The position numbers were made by a program, and so were the translations under genes. From positions 43,297 through 107,296 of the forward strand of contig PGXU01000003.1 in the NCBI GenBank assembly GCA_002839335.1: a DNA stretch of 64,000 nt, read 5' to 3'. Origin of the DNA: Spirochaetae bacterium HGW-Spirochaetae-4. Its GTDB lineage: Bacteria; Spirochaetota; Spirochaetia; Sphaerochaetales; Sphaerochaetaceae. The notes beneath the pieces are model-generated. The model was not told where the DNA came from, did not search any database, and worked only from the letters and a program-made list of their open reading frames with translations. Every line of letters starts with the position of its first letter. Within the stretch, counting starts at the first letter, position 1. This document shows, in pieces, positions 28,318-38,424 of this stretch.

Positions 28318-28860
28318 CTATTTCTTACCGCCAGACTTGCCGACCTTGCGCCGAATAACTTCGGTATCATACTTGATTCCCTTGCCCTTGTATGGCTCAG
28401 GAGCCCTGAGAGACCTGATTTCAGCACTAATTTGACCGACTCTCTGCTTGCTCACACCAGACACAACTACCGTGCTGGGGTTTTCACAGACTATCTGTAC
28501 GTCTGAAGGAATCATGAACTCTATCTGGGTAGAATACCCCAGGTTGAGTACCAACAGTTTCCCTTTGACCTCGGCACGATAACCAACACCATTGATCTGG
28601 AGCTTCCTGGTAAAACCAGTGGAAACACCAACAATCATGTTGTTGATCAACTGACGATAGAGTCCATGGAAGCTTCGACCTTCCTTTGTGTCCTCTTTTC
28701 TGGTCACCACCACTTGATCGGCGGAAACCGCAATTTCCACTTCAGGACGGTAATTTTGAACCAGTTTCCCTTTCGGTCCCTCAACAGAAACCACTCCGTC
28801 AACTGCTTTGACTGTGATTCCCTTGGGCAATGCAATCGGTAACTTACCTATTCGAGACAT
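28318..28860 (-). CDS. rplF: 50S ribosomal protein L6
   Basis: 180 residues with two repeated beta domains: MSRIGKLPIALPKG at the start and PEPYKGKGIKYDTEVIRRKVGKSGGKK at the end. ATG at 28860 follows AAGGTGG; the six codons before it are not conserved. Confidence 0.97.
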   Translation of the reverse strand: MSRIGKLPIALPKGITVKAVDGVVSVEGPKGKLVQNYRPEVEIAVSADQVVVTRKEDTKEGRSFHGLYRQLINNMIVGVSTGFTRKLQINGVGYRAEVKGKLLVLNLGYSTQIEFMIPSDVQIVCENPSTVVVSGVSKQRVGQISAEIRSLRAPEPYKGKGIKYDTEVIRRKVGKSGGKK

Positions 28861-28871
28861 AGTCCACCACC

Positions 28872-29273
28872 TTACCAAATTGAGCAGATCAGTTCACCAC
28901 CGACCTTCTTCTCGCTAGCTTTCTTACCCGTGATGATACCGGAGGAGGTCGATACAACAACTACACCATAGCCATTGTAGACTCTCGGCATATCGCGATA
29001 TCCAGAGTACACACGCCTTCCGGGTGTGGAAATCCGATCGATACCGTGGAGAACCGGGTTCTGCTTCTCATCATATTTCAGGAATACACGAATTGTATTC
29101 ACGCCATCTTTGTTGACAACTTTCTTGAAATTCTTGACATACCCTTCATTCTTCAAGATCTTGACGATCTGAAGCTTCAACTTGGATGTTGGAATTTCAA
29201 CCTTCTCATGCTTAGCCATGCTAGCATTTCTGATTTTTGTCAGCATATCGGCGACAGGATCACTTATAGCCAT
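28872..29273 (-). CDS. rpsH: 30S ribosomal protein S8
   Basis: 133 residues. Starts [17 protein letters not shown], ends with the conserved [21 protein letters not shown] region. In other bacteria S8 represses the spc operon by binding the rplE region; no such site was identified by eye here. Confidence 0.97.
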   Translation of the reverse strand: MAISDPVADMLTKIRNASMAKHEKVEIPTSKLKLQIVKILKNEGYVKNFKKVVNKDGVNTIRVFLKYDEKQNPVLHGIDRISTPGRRVYSGYRDMPRVYNGYGVVVVSTSSGIITGKKASEKKVGGELICSIW

Positions 29274-29282
29274 GTTATTCTC

Positions 29283-29468
29283 CTACCAGCTGGATTTGGT
29301 AACGCCAGGGATTTGCCCTTCACTTGCAAGTTTTCGGAAGCAAATTCTGCACATCTCGAATTTCCGCATATAACCGCGGGGTCGTCCACAAATCTTGCAG
29401 CGGTTAACCTTCCTGGTACTAAACTTCGGCGTTCTGTTCGCCTTGATAATCAATGATTTCTTTGCCAT
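29283..29468 (-). CDS. rpsZ: 30S ribosomal protein S14, type Z
   Basis: 61 residues with a zinc ribbon [20 protein letters not shown], the short zinc-binding form of S14. Lies between rplE and rpsH, the usual place of rpsN. Confidence 0.96.
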   Translation of the reverse strand: MAKKSLIIKANRTPKFSTRKVNRCKICGRPRGYMRKFEMCRICFRKLASEGQIPGVTKSSW

Positions 29469-29484
29469 CTTGTTCTACTCCACC

Positions 29485-30036
29485 TTATTTGGCGAAAGGC
29501 ATGCCCAACTTTTTCAGTAAGGCGAACCCCTCTTCATCGGTCTTGGCCGAAGTCACGATAGCAACGTTCAACCCGCTGACACGCTCGATTTTATCGTAAT
29601 CGATTTCAGGGAAAATAATCTGTTCGGTGATACCGAGAGAATAGTTTCCATTTCCGTCGAAAGCGTTGGGATTAACGCCCCTGAAGTCTTTGACTCGAGG
29701 CAAAGCCACGCCAAGAAGGCGTTCAAGGAAAAACCACATGTTCTCGCCGCGAAGAGTTACCACAGCGCCAATTTCCTGGCCTGCGCGAACTTTGAAGTTG
29801 GCGATGGACTTGCGTGCCTTTGTCTTGACCACATGCTGTCCGGTGATCTGCTCGAGTTCCTTCACCGCGGAATCAAGAAGCTTCTTGTTGACAATAGCTT
29901 CTCCAACACCAACACTGACGGAAATCTTCTCAAGCGCGGGGACCTGCATCTTGGACTTATAGCCAAACTCAGAGAAGAGCTCGGGAGCAACCTTCTCAAG
30001 ATATTTCTTTTTTAGATTTGGTACGAACTTTTCCAT
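29485..30036 (-). CDS. rplE: 50S ribosomal protein L5
   Basis: 183 residues, binds 5S rRNA and contacts P-site tRNA. Conserved [30 protein letters not shown] and [16 protein letters not shown]. The start ATG overlaps the rplX stop (TAATG). Confidence 0.97.
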   Translation of the reverse strand: MEKFVPNLKKKYLEKVAPELFSEFGYKSKMQVPALEKISVSVGVGEAIVNKKLLDSAVKELEQITGQHVVKTKARKSIANFKVRAGQEIGAVVTLRGENMWFFLERLLGVALPRVKDFRGVNPNAFDGNGNYSLGITEQIIFPEIDYDKIERVSGLNVAIVTSAKTDEEGFALLKKLGMPFAK

Positions 30037-30341
30037 TAGACCACTTCCCCGGTTTTCTTAGCGAAACGAACCTTGACGCCCTTCTCATCGAACTTCGAGC
30101 CGATACGCGAAGTCTGGCCATTCTTCAATAGGAAGGCAACATTGGAAACGTGAATCGGTGCCTCGATTTCCTTGATGCCGCCCTGATCCTGCTGGGAGCG
30201 CTTCTTCATGGTCTTCTTGATCATGTTGACGCCCTGGACGACGACCCGTTCGCTCTCGTGATCAATCTTCAGGATCCGACCGGACTTACCCTTGTCTTTT
30301 CCTGCGAGAACCTTGACGTTGTCATTCTTCTTCAGTTTCAT
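30036..30341 (-). CDS. rplX: 50S ribosomal protein L24
   Basis: 101 residues; KOW-type RNA-binding start [22 protein letters not shown] and the later [25 protein letters not shown] at 30341 is nine bases after GGAG; GTG at 30347 is the alternative. Confidence 0.95.
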   Translation of the reverse strand: MKLKKNDNVKVLAGKDKGKSGRILKIDHESERVVVQGVNMIKKTMKKRSQQDQGGIKEIEAPIHVSNVAFLLKNGQTSRIGSKFDEKGVKVRFAKKTGEVV

Positions 30342-30353
30342 CTTCACAAACTC

Positions 30354-30722
30354 CTACAACACTTCCGGCGCAAGAGAGACGATCTTAACAAACCCGTCTT
30401 CGCGAAGTTCGCGAGCAACTGGCCCAAAGATACGCTTACCGCGCGGGTTATTGTTGGCATCGATGACTACGCATGCATTGTCATCGAACCTGATATAGGT
30501 ACCGTCAGGTCGGCGGTATTCTTTTTTTGTACGGACTATCACAGCCTTCAACACGTCACCTTTCTTGATGGCGCCGTTGGGGAGCGCGTCCTTTACGGCA
30601 ACGACAATAATGTCACCGACTCCAGCGATCATTCTATGGCTTCCACCAAGAACCTTGATACACTGAACCCGCTTGGCACCACTGTTGTCCGCTACGTTCA
30701 AATATGTCTGCATCTGTACCAT
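30354..30722 (-). CDS. rplN: 50S ribosomal protein L14
   Basis: 122 residues. [20 protein letters not shown] at the start and [23 protein letters not shown] at the end are canonical. AAGGAG before the ATG. Confidence 0.97.
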   Translation of the reverse strand: MVQMQTYLNVADNSGAKRVQCIKVLGGSHRMIAGVGDIIVVAVKDALPNGAIKKGDVLKAVIVRTKKEYRRPDGTYIRFDDNACVVIDANNNPRGKRIFGPVARELREDGFVKIVSLAPEVL

Positions 30723-30736
30723 GACGTTGCTCCTTG

Positions 30737-30988
30737 CTATTTCGCCCGCTCAACGATCTGCTCGAGGCGCCAGCACTTATCCTTACTGATATGGCGACAT
30801 TCAACAACACGGACCGTGTCGCCGGTATGGGCGTCATTTCTCTCATCATGCGCCTTCACCTTCTTGGTGCGGGTCACATATTTCTTATAGAGAGGGTGCA
30901 GTCTTCTAGTCGAAATCGCCACAACGATGGTCTTATCCATCTTGTCGCTCGTCACCATTCCGGTGAATCTTTTTTTATTAGCTTCCAT
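30737..30988 (-). CDS. rpsQ: 30S ribosomal protein S17
   Basis: 83 residues, OB-fold 16S rRNA-binding protein: [20 protein letters not shown], then [19 protein letters not shown]. Confidence 0.96.
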   Translation of the reverse strand: MEANKKRFTGMVTSDKMDKTIVVAISTRRLHPLYKKYVTRTKKVKAHDERNDAHTGDTVRVVECRHISKDKCWRLEQIVERAK

Positions 30989-31004
30989 TAGACGCGAACC
31001 TCAC

Positions 31005-31211
31005 TTAGTTGGATTTCGTACGTATGCCGAGTGCATACTCGTGGATGAGGGTGTTGAGCCTTGCGATACTTCTTTTGGTGGTACGCACTGCCAACGGATT
31101 CTCCACATGTCCAAGCACTTTCGCCATTCTCAGGTTCAAGGCCTCTCTGCGAAGTTCGTCCCTCTTGGCGACCAATTCCGCATAGGTCAAATCAGCATAT
31201 GAATTTTTCAT
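31005..31211 (-). CDS. rpmC: 50S ribosomal protein L29
   Basis: 68 residues, two helices near the exit tunnel: [20 protein letters not shown] and [21 protein letters not shown]. It lies 3 bases after rplP. Confidence 0.95.
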   Translation of the reverse strand: MKNSYADLTYAELVAKRDELRREALNLRMAKVLGHVENPLAVRTTKRSIARLNTLIHEYALGIRTKSN

Positions 31212-31214
31212 AAC

Positions 31215-31631
31215 CTACTCCACTTCCCTTCTCATGATGAACTTCGTCTTGATCGGGAGCTTGGAAGCCGCAAGCTGCAATGCTTCCCGGGCGAGATCCT
31301 CATGGACTCCTCCCATCTCGAACATGACGGCACCGGTCTTGACTACTGCAACCCAACCTTCGGGGTTACCCTTACCATTACCCTGACGGGTTTCAGCCGG
31401 CTTCTTGGTGAAAGGCATGTCAGGGAAAATTCGGATCCAGACCTTACCACCACGTTTGATATGACGGGTCATCGCGATACGGGCTGCTTCGATCTGTCGG
31501 TTGGTGATCCACTTGGGTTCAACAGCCATGAGACCGAACTCGCCGAAAGCGAGATAATTTCCGCGATGAGCGACACCGTCCCTCGTACCTCTCTGCCTCT
31601 TTCTATATTTGACTCTTTTTGGACTCAGCAT
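31215..31631 (-). CDS. rplP: 50S ribosomal protein L16
   Basis: 138 residues. [41 protein letters not shown] and the C-terminal [22 protein letters not shown] [18 protein letters not shown]. Lines the A-site tRNA region. Confidence 0.97.
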   Translation of the reverse strand: MLSPKRVKYRKRQRGTRDGVAHRGNYLAFGEFGLMAVEPKWITNRQIEAARIAMTRHIKRGGKVWIRIFPDMPFTKKPAETRQGNGKGNPEGWVAVVKTGAVMFEMGGVHEDLAREALQLAASKLPIKTKFIMRREVE

Positions 31632-31637
31632 GATGTA

Positions 31638-32351
31638 CTAACTCCTCGCTTCAACGCCATCGGCACGATCGCGTGCGGATTTCCGCACCAAAAGGCCAGC
31701 GTCGTCTTTCTTCGACTTATCAAGAATCTCGCCATTGTATACCCACACCTTGACACCGATAGCACCAAAGGAGGTGTTGGCCTGAGCGAAACCATAGTCG
31801 ATATCGCTACGCAGTGTATGCAATGGAATCCTTCCATCCTTCAACCATTCGGAACCAGCGATTTCCTTACCGCCGAGACGGCCGGAAACCTTGATCTTCA
31901 CACCCTGGGCTCCGCCTTGCATCGCTTTCGAGATAGCCATCTTGAGAGCTCTGCGGTGGGATCCACGGTTCATCAACTGTCTTGCGACATTCAATGCAAT
32001 CAACTGGGCGTCGGCTTCGGGCTTCTTGATCTCTTTGATCTTGATCTGGACCTTCTTGTCGGTCAGACCCTGCAAACGTGCTCCAAGCTTCTCGACATTG
32101 GCTCCCTTGGAGCCGATGATAATACCAGGACGACTGGTGGAAATGGTCAGGGAAACCCTTTGGGGTTTTCGGACAATCTCAACATCGGAGATTTCAGCAC
32201 CTTGGACCTCGGGACAGGTCATCAGAACCTTGCGGAGTTTCAGGTCTTCGTGCAAAGTTGCAGCGTACTCCCTAGGATCGACATACCATTTTGATTTCCA
32301 AGTCTTGTTGACTCCTAAACGAAGTCCGATAGGATTAACTTTCTGGCCCAT
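31638..32351 (-). CDS. rpsC: 30S ribosomal protein S3
   Basis: 237 residues. [20 protein letters not shown] start, KH domain with [16 protein letters not shown], and C-terminal domain [20 protein letters not shown] [19 protein letters not shown]. Starts directly at the rplV stop. Confidence 0.97.
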   Translation of the reverse strand: MGQKVNPIGLRLGVNKTWKSKWYVDPREYAATLHEDLKLRKVLMTCPEVQGAEISDVEIVRKPQRVSLTISTSRPGIIIGSKGANVEKLGARLQGLTDKKVQIKIKEIKKPEADAQLIALNVARQLMNRGSHRRALKMAISKAMQGGAQGVKIKVSGRLGGKEIAGSEWLKDGRIPLHTLRSDIDYGFAQANTSFGAIGVKVWVYNGEILDKSKKDDAGLLVRKSARDRADGVEARS

Positions 32352-32708
32352 TTATTTCCCCACCTTTTCGTCAAGCACAACAGTGATGTGACACTGTCTC
32401 TTCAAGAGAATGTCGCGTCGTCCGTGTGAACGCGGCCACACACGCTTCATGCGGGGACCATCGTCGACAAACAGTTGAGAAACCACCAGCTGCTCTTCAT
32501 CAAGCTTCTTGTTCTGGCTCATTGCGTTCGCAGCGGCAGATTGCACAACCTTCTTAATGAGCAAGGCACCCTTTTGGGGCATCGCGTCAAGAATAGCCAT
32601 TGCCTCGACATACGGTCTTCTCCTCACCAAGTCAGCGACGGGGCGGACTTTGGAAGGTGATGACGGCAAATACTTCGCGATAGCTCTAAAACCTTTCTTT
32701 TCTTCCAT
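32352..32708 (-). CDS. rplV: 50S ribosomal protein L22
   Basis: 118 residues. FRAIAKYLPSSPSKVRPVAD and ILDAMPQKGALLIKKVVQSA are canonical; the exit-tunnel loop is PRMKRVWPRSHGRRDILLKR. ATG at 32708 was chosen over GTG at 32717. Confidence 0.96.
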   Translation of the reverse strand: MEEKKGFRAIAKYLPSSPSKVRPVADLVRRRPYVEAMAILDAMPQKGALLIKKVVQSAAANAMSQNKKLDEEQLVVSQLFVDDGPRMKRVWPRSHGRRDILLKRQCHITVVLDEKVGK

Positions 32709-32720
32709 ATTCAACACCTA

Positions 32721-32999
32721 CTACTTTCTCGCTTTCTTGTCAGAAGCGGTATGTCCCCGGAAAATGCGCGTTGGTGCGAATTCTCCAAGTTTGTGCCCGA
32801 CCAAGTTTTCGGTTACGAAAACCGGCACCCATGTCTTACCGTTGTAGACAGAAATCGTATATCCAACCATCTCTGGAATAATCGTAGAGGTGCGGGAATA
32901 CGTCTTGATCATCGACTTTTGACCCGCTTTGTTGGATTCTGTAATCCTTTTGTAGAGTTTCTTCTCAATAAAAGGACCTTTCTTGATTGACCTAGCCAC
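32721..32999 (-). CDS. rpsS: 30S ribosomal protein S19
   Basis: 92 residues. [18 protein letters not shown], then [20 protein letters not shown] and [16 protein letters not shown], as in the family. Confidence 0.97.
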   Translation of the reverse strand: MARSIKKGPFIEKKLYKRITESNKAGQKSMIKTYSRTSTIIPEMVGYTISVYNGKTWVPVFVTENLVGHKLGEFAPTRIFRGHTASDKKARK

Positions 33000-33010
33000 T
33001 TTCTCTACTC

Positions 33011-33835
33011 CTACTTCCGCTTCTTGACGATGAAACTGCCCGAAGGCTTGTTCTTCTTCCGCGTCTTATGACCCTTCGTGGGCAAGCCCCAAGGAGTCAC
33101 AGGGTGACGTCCGGCAGCGGTCTTTCCTTCACCACCACCATGCGGGTGGTCAACAGGGTTCATCGCAACACCACGGACCTTCGGTCGGCGACCGAGCCAT
33201 CTTGCTCTTCCGGCTTTACCGAGCGTGACGTTCATGTGATCGTCATTGCCCAATGAGCCGAGAGTAGCGATACACTCGCCGAATACCATCCTCATCTCTC
33301 CAGAAGGAAGGCGGAGGGTAACATAATCGCCCTCTTTGGCAACAATTGTAGCACCCAAACCGGCGCTTCTAACCAATTGGCCACCTTTCCCAAGCTGCAA
33401 TTCAACATTGTGGACAGTCAAACCGAGTGGAATATTCTTCAAAGGAAGAGCATTGCCGACATCAAGTGAGGCAGTTGGTCCGCTCATGACTTTTGCGCCG
33501 ACCTTGATTCCTTTCGGAGACAGGATATAACGCTTTTCACCATCAGCATAAAAGACCAATGAGATATTTGCGGATCTGTTCGGATCGTATTCAACGGTCT
33601 TCACAATTCCTGGAATACCAAACTTGTCACGCTTGAAGTCAATGATTCTGTAGGCTCTCTTATGGCCACCGCCACGTCGACGAACACTTATGCGACCGAA
33701 AGAGTCGCGGCCAGCATTCTTGGAGAGCTTCACCGTCAAGGATTTCTCACTCTTGTCAGTGGTCAAATCATCGAATACCAATGTTGTCTTCTGGCGAAGG
33801 CCAGGAGTATATGGTTTATATTTTTTCAGTGCCAT
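33011..33835 (-). CDS. rplB: 50S ribosomal protein L2
   Basis: 274 residues. [40 protein letters not shown], and the highly conserved [20 protein letters not shown] near the peptidyl transferase centre, with the conserved histidine intact. Confidence 0.98.
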   Translation of the reverse strand: MALKKYKPYTPGLRQKTTLVFDDLTTDKSEKSLTVKLSKNAGRDSFGRISVRRRGGGHKRAYRIIDFKRDKFGIPGIVKTVEYDPNRSANISLVFYADGEKRYILSPKGIKVGAKVMSGPTASLDVGNALPLKNIPLGLTVHNVELQLGKGGQLVRSAGLGATIVAKEGDYVTLRLPSGEMRMVFGECIATLGSLGNDDHMNVTLGKAGRARWLGRRPKVRGVAMNPVDHPHGGGEGKTAAGRHPVTPWGLPTKGHKTRKKNKPSGSFIVKKRK

Positions 33836-33844
33836 GCTTTCCCC

Positions 33845-34147
33845 CTAAAGTCCTTCGACAGCCTGGATGATCTCACCCTTGGCCAATGTGACGATAGCCT
33901 TTTTCCAATTTCCAGTAGTACCGGCGATATGACCGCCCTTACCACGGGTGAACTTAGGCTTTCCCTTTACAGACACGATGTTGCACTTGACAGGAGTAAC
34001 AGAGAACAACTCTTTCACTGCCTGCATCACCTCAAGCTTGTTAGCCTTCGGGTCAACCTTGAACGTGTATTTCTTAGTTTCCGATTCCCGTGCCAGATTG
34101 GATTTCTCCGTCAAGACGGGTTGAATGATTACTTGATCTGCTCTCAC
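33845..34147 (-). CDS. rplW: 50S ribosomal protein L23
   Basis: 100 residues, at the tunnel exit: IIQPVLTEKSNLARESETKK, YTFKVDPKANKLEVMQAVKE and GNWKKAIVTLAKGE. Confidence 0.96.
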   Translation of the reverse strand: MRADQVIIQPVLTEKSNLARESETKKYTFKVDPKANKLEVMQAVKELFSVTPVKCNIVSVKGKPKFTRGKGGHIAGTTGNWKKAIVTLAKGEIIQAVEGL

Positions 34148-34148
34148 A

Positions 34149-34787
34149 TTAGACCCCTTGTTTATCGCCGTAGAACTCGTTCAGATTCGTCGCAGCGCTT
34201 TCAAGCATCAGCAGAGTCCTTCCATACAGGAGTTCCTTTGCGGAAAGCCTGTTGTAGGAAAGAACGCGCAAATAAGGGATGTTCCTGGCAGCACGCCGCA
34301 TCATCACGTCATCATCCTTTAGAATGAGTACGGTTCTTTTGTTATCCTTGACGAAGTTCTGCAAGATTCCGGACAATTCCCTAGTCTTGCCTGTCTCGAT
34401 GGTAAAATCCTCGACAACGGCAAGCCTGTCTTCAAGCACGGAAAGTGAAAGCAATGATTTCATCGCCAAGCGCTTCATCTTCTTCGGAAGGGAATAACTG
34501 TAATCACGTGGTTTCGGTCCAAAGATTGTACCACCACCAACCCAGATCGGGGATTTCTTATCACCGGCTCGGGCATTACCTGTTCCCTTCTGCTTGTAAG
34601 GCTTCGAATTGCTGTAGTTAACCTCACCACGGGTCTTCGTACACGCTGTCCCGACACGACGATTTGCCAATTCATTGTTCACTGCATGGTAAATCGAACC
34701 GTCGCTGACTTCACGATTGAAGACATCGTCGTTGAGAGTTATTGTCCGCAACTCCTCACCTTTTATTGAAAAGACCTTTGTTTCCAT
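34149..34787 (-). CDS. rplD: 50S ribosomal protein L4
   Basis: 212 residues. The central loop has the typical [20 protein letters not shown] and [14 protein letters not shown]. In E. coli L4 controls the S10 operon through its leader; whether it acts on the hairpins before rpsJ here is unknown. Confidence 0.96.
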   Translation of the reverse strand: METKVFSIKGEELRTITLNDDVFNREVSDGSIYHAVNNELANRRVGTACTKTRGEVNYSNSKPYKQKGTGNARAGDKKSPIWVGGGTIFGPKPRDYSYSLPKKMKRLAMKSLLSLSVLEDRLAVVEDFTIETGKTRELSGILQNFVKDNKRTVLILKDDDVMMRRAARNIPYLRVLSYNRLSAKELLYGRTLLMLESAATNLNEFYGDKQGV

Positions 34788-34796
34788 TTCTCGCCT

Positions 34797-35417
34797 CTAC
34801 TTCTTCTTCGCTTTTTTCACGATGACTACGCTCTGGGCGGGTCCAGGAATCGCACCTTTCACCAAAAGAACCTGCATCTCTTCATCGACACGAACAACAC
34901 GAAGATTCTGAACAGTCACTCGGTCTGTACCCATACGTCCTGCCATTCGAGTGCCTTTGAACGTACGAGCAGGAGTCGAGGACATCGCAGTACCACCGAT
35001 ATCACGGTGAAACTTGGATCCGTGTGTAGCACGTCCACCTGCAAAACCATGGCGCTTCATACCACCTTGGAAACCTTTTCCCTTGGAAGTACCGACCACG
35101 TCCACAAAAAGGACATCTTTGAACACATCTACTCCGAGAACTTCACCGACAGTTGTTTCCTTATCAAAGTCACGCATCTCGACCAATGTCTTCTTAGGTG
35201 CGCAAATTTCATTGAACTGCCCGGCATACGGCTTGGTTGTCTGGCTCTTCTTCTTGTCGAAGGAGCCCAGAACGCATGAGTTGTACCCATTCTTTTCGAC
35301 GGTACGGTTCTCGACAACCACATTGTCCTCTATTTTAATCACTGTCACAGGAGTGAGACGCCCTGAGGCATCAAACACTTGTGTCATTCCTATTTTTTTT
35401 CCGATAAGCCCTAGCAT
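34797..35417 (-). CDS. rplC: 50S ribosomal protein L3
   Basis: 206 residues. MLGLIGKKIGMTQVFDASG start, the central loop GKGFQGGMKRHGFAGGRATH with HRDIGGTA, and RMAGRMGTDRVTVQNLRVV. Confidence 0.97.
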   Translation of the reverse strand: MLGLIGKKIGMTQVFDASGRLTPVTVIKIEDNVVVENRTVEKNGYNSCVLGSFDKKKSQTTKPYAGQFNEICAPKKTLVEMRDFDKETTVGEVLGVDVFKDVLFVDVVGTSKGKGFQGGMKRHGFAGGRATHGSKFHRDIGGTAMSSTPARTFKGTRMAGRMGTDRVTVQNLRVVRVDEEMQVLLVKGAIPGPAQSVVIVKKAKKK

Positions 35418-35432
35418 CTCTTACCTCAACTA

Positions 35433-35741
35433 TTACTGTTTAATCTCTACATCCACGCCAGCAGGAAGCTCAAGCTTCATGAGGGCATCCATGACTTTCG
35501 ATGTAGGGTCCAGAATGTCAATCAGCCTCTTGTGTGTACGCATCTCGAACTGTTCGCGGGATTTCTTATTCACGTGGGGTGATCTGAGAACAGTATATTT
35601 GTTGATACGAGTCGGGAGAGGTACGGGGCCAGAGACTTTGGCACCAGCCTTCACTACTGTTTGCACGATAGCCTTAGCGCTCTGTTCTACGAGCTCAATG
35701 TCAAAACCCCTCAGCCGTACCCGAATTCTATCCTTAGCCAT
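35433..35741 (-). CDS. rpsJ: 30S ribosomal protein S10
   Basis: 102 residues, exactly the usual length: [40 protein letters not shown] and the C-terminal [16 protein letters not shown] [16 protein letters not shown] at 35741 follows GGAGG, which directly abuts the TTTTTT of the upstream hairpin region. The frame stays open upstream through that hairpin, but it is not conserved there. Confidence 0.97.
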   Translation of the reverse strand: MAKDRIRVRLRGFDIELVEQSAKAIVQTVVKAGAKVSGPVPLPTRINKYTVLRSPHVNKKSREQFEMRTHKRLIDILDPTSKVMDALMKLELPAGVDVEIKQ

Positions 35742-35743
35742 CA

Positions 35744-35792
35744 TTCCTCCAAAAAACGGGCCTTGCCCGCAATCATGTTTGTGCGGGCAAGA
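35744..35792 (-). terminator. Overlapping hairpins between tuf and rpsJ (terminator or attenuator)
   Basis: On the minus strand CTTGCCCGCA pairs perfectly with TGCGGGCAAG (10 base pairs, 10-base loop). The 3' arm can instead form CGGGC-AAG-GCCCG, which is immediately followed by TTTTTT and then the rpsJ ribosome binding site. The two stems exclude each other, so the region could be a simple terminator or an attenuator. Confidence 0.65.
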
Positions 35793-35805
35793 CAATTAGT
35801 CAAAT

Positions 35806-36996
<1,191 letters not shown>

Positions 36997-37288
36997 CAGT
37001 TCCTCCTTGTGACTTCTCTAGTCACAAAAAAATTGTATCATGCTCCATAAAGGCAAGACGCCTTTACCTTTCTGATAATGAGACAAACTGACTGGTGGAT
37101 TTTTATATATGAAGAAAGGAGGATCCAGAGGTCGACAGGTCGTTGGACGCCTACCGACATAGTACAGATTTCAAAAGTCTGCAGCCTGGAACCACCTTAT
37201 CACCCATATTCAAAATATCCGGACGATCGGTTTGGCTCTGACAACGTCTATCAGGTGCACAACACCCCATTCAATAGACGCCTTTGCA
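36997..37288 (-). promoter_or_regulatory. Long structured 5' leader of tuf
   Basis: About 285 bases with no convincing reading frame. Visible folds on the minus strand, 5' to 3': CGTCTAT/ATAGACG enclosing GGTG-TTGTG-CACC; a CAGA/TCTG hairpin; TAAAGGC-GTCTT-GCCTTTA; TTTTTTT; and GTGACT-AGAGA-AGTCAC just before the ribosome binding site. It could set message stability or control tuf translation. Together with 37289-37400 (promoter, inverted repeat, rpsG hairpin) it fills the 404-base gap between tuf and rpsG. Confidence 0.5.
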
Positions 37289-37317
37289 AATATAGAAGGT
37301 TTGTAAAGTTGTGTCAA
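37289..37317 (-). promoter_or_regulatory. Promoter for tuf and the ribosomal block
   Basis: Consensus-like TTGACA, 17-base spacer, TATATT on the minus strand. The strongest promoter seen in the window. Confidence 0.8.
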
Positions 37318-37349
37318 TACCTACAAATAATTTATACAACTTTACAAAC
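37299..37349. repeat. Perfect 14-base inverted repeat overlapping the tuf promoter
   Basis: GTTTGTAAAGTTGT at 37299-37312 and its exact complement at 37336-37349, 23 bases apart. One arm fills the -35/-10 spacer of the tuf promoter, the other lies about 20 bases upstream of the -35 box. This geometry fits a regulator-binding site. Confidence 0.8.
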
Positions 37350-37354
37350 ATGGT

Positions 37355-37382
37355 AAGGACGCTACGTCTCCGCAGCGTCCTT
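37355..37382 (-). terminator. Hairpin downstream of rpsG
   Basis: Nine-base-pair stem AAGGACGCT/AGCGTCCTT with a 10-base loop, 18 bases after the rpsG stop. No clear U-run follows, so termination may be partial. Confidence 0.5.
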
Positions 37383-37400
37383 GACCGGTAAAAACGAATC

Positions 37401-37874
<474 letters not shown>

Positions 37875-37883
37875 CTACCTCCA

Positions 37884-38258
37884 TCAAGCCTTAGGCTTCT
37901 TCGCACCATACTTGGAGCGACTTCTCTTTCGATCATTGACCCCAAGGGTATCCTTGGCACCACGAACAATGTGGTAACGGACACCAGGGAGGTCTTTGAC
38001 TCTTCCACCACGCATCAGGACAACCGAGTGTTCCTGAAGGTTGTGGCCGACACCCGGGATGTAGGCAGTTACTTCAATTCCATTGGAAAGGCGCACTCTG
38101 GCGACCTTTCTCAAAGCTGAGTTCGGTTTCTTCGGTGTGACGGTCATCACTCTCGTGCATACGCCACGCTTTTGCGGACAACCCTGCAATGCAGGAGACT
38201 TGGTCTTGTTGACCTTGGAAGTCCGTCCTTTACGTATCAATTGGTTAATCGTTGGCAT
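37884..38258 (-). CDS. rpsL: 30S ribosomal protein S12
   Basis: 124 residues. [30 protein letters not shown] and [16 protein letters not shown]. The lysines where streptomycin-resistance changes usually occur (PKKPNS, GRVKDLP) are wild type. ATG at 38258 gives the canonical start. The 166 bases back to rpoC contain a GACGGC/GCCGTC stem enclosing a smaller hairpin and no gene. Confidence 0.97.
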   Translation of the reverse strand: MPTINQLIRKGRTSKVNKTKSPALQGCPQKRGVCTRVMTVTPKKPNSALRKVARVRLSNGIEVTAYIPGVGHNLQEHSVVLMRGGRVKDLPGVRYHIVRGAKDTLGVNDRKRSRSKYGAKKPKA

Positions 38259-38424
38259 CTTGCGATACACTCCCTTTCTCTTCTTGACGGCCGGCAGCCT
38301 TGCTTATATGGGCTACCAACCGGGCGGAACAGCCTACAGCCGTCCCTTTTGTATGCTTATCTCCAAAGTCAGCATGTGAACCCCAGTTTCCATTCAATGG
38401 AGCAACTTGGAATAGACCAGTGTC

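Noticed and set aside
37150..37200. Possible tRNA-like anticodon arm (CAGAT-TTCAAAA-GTCTG) in the tuf leader
   Set aside because: No matching acceptor stem or T-arm could be found on either strand, so it is kept only as a hairpin.
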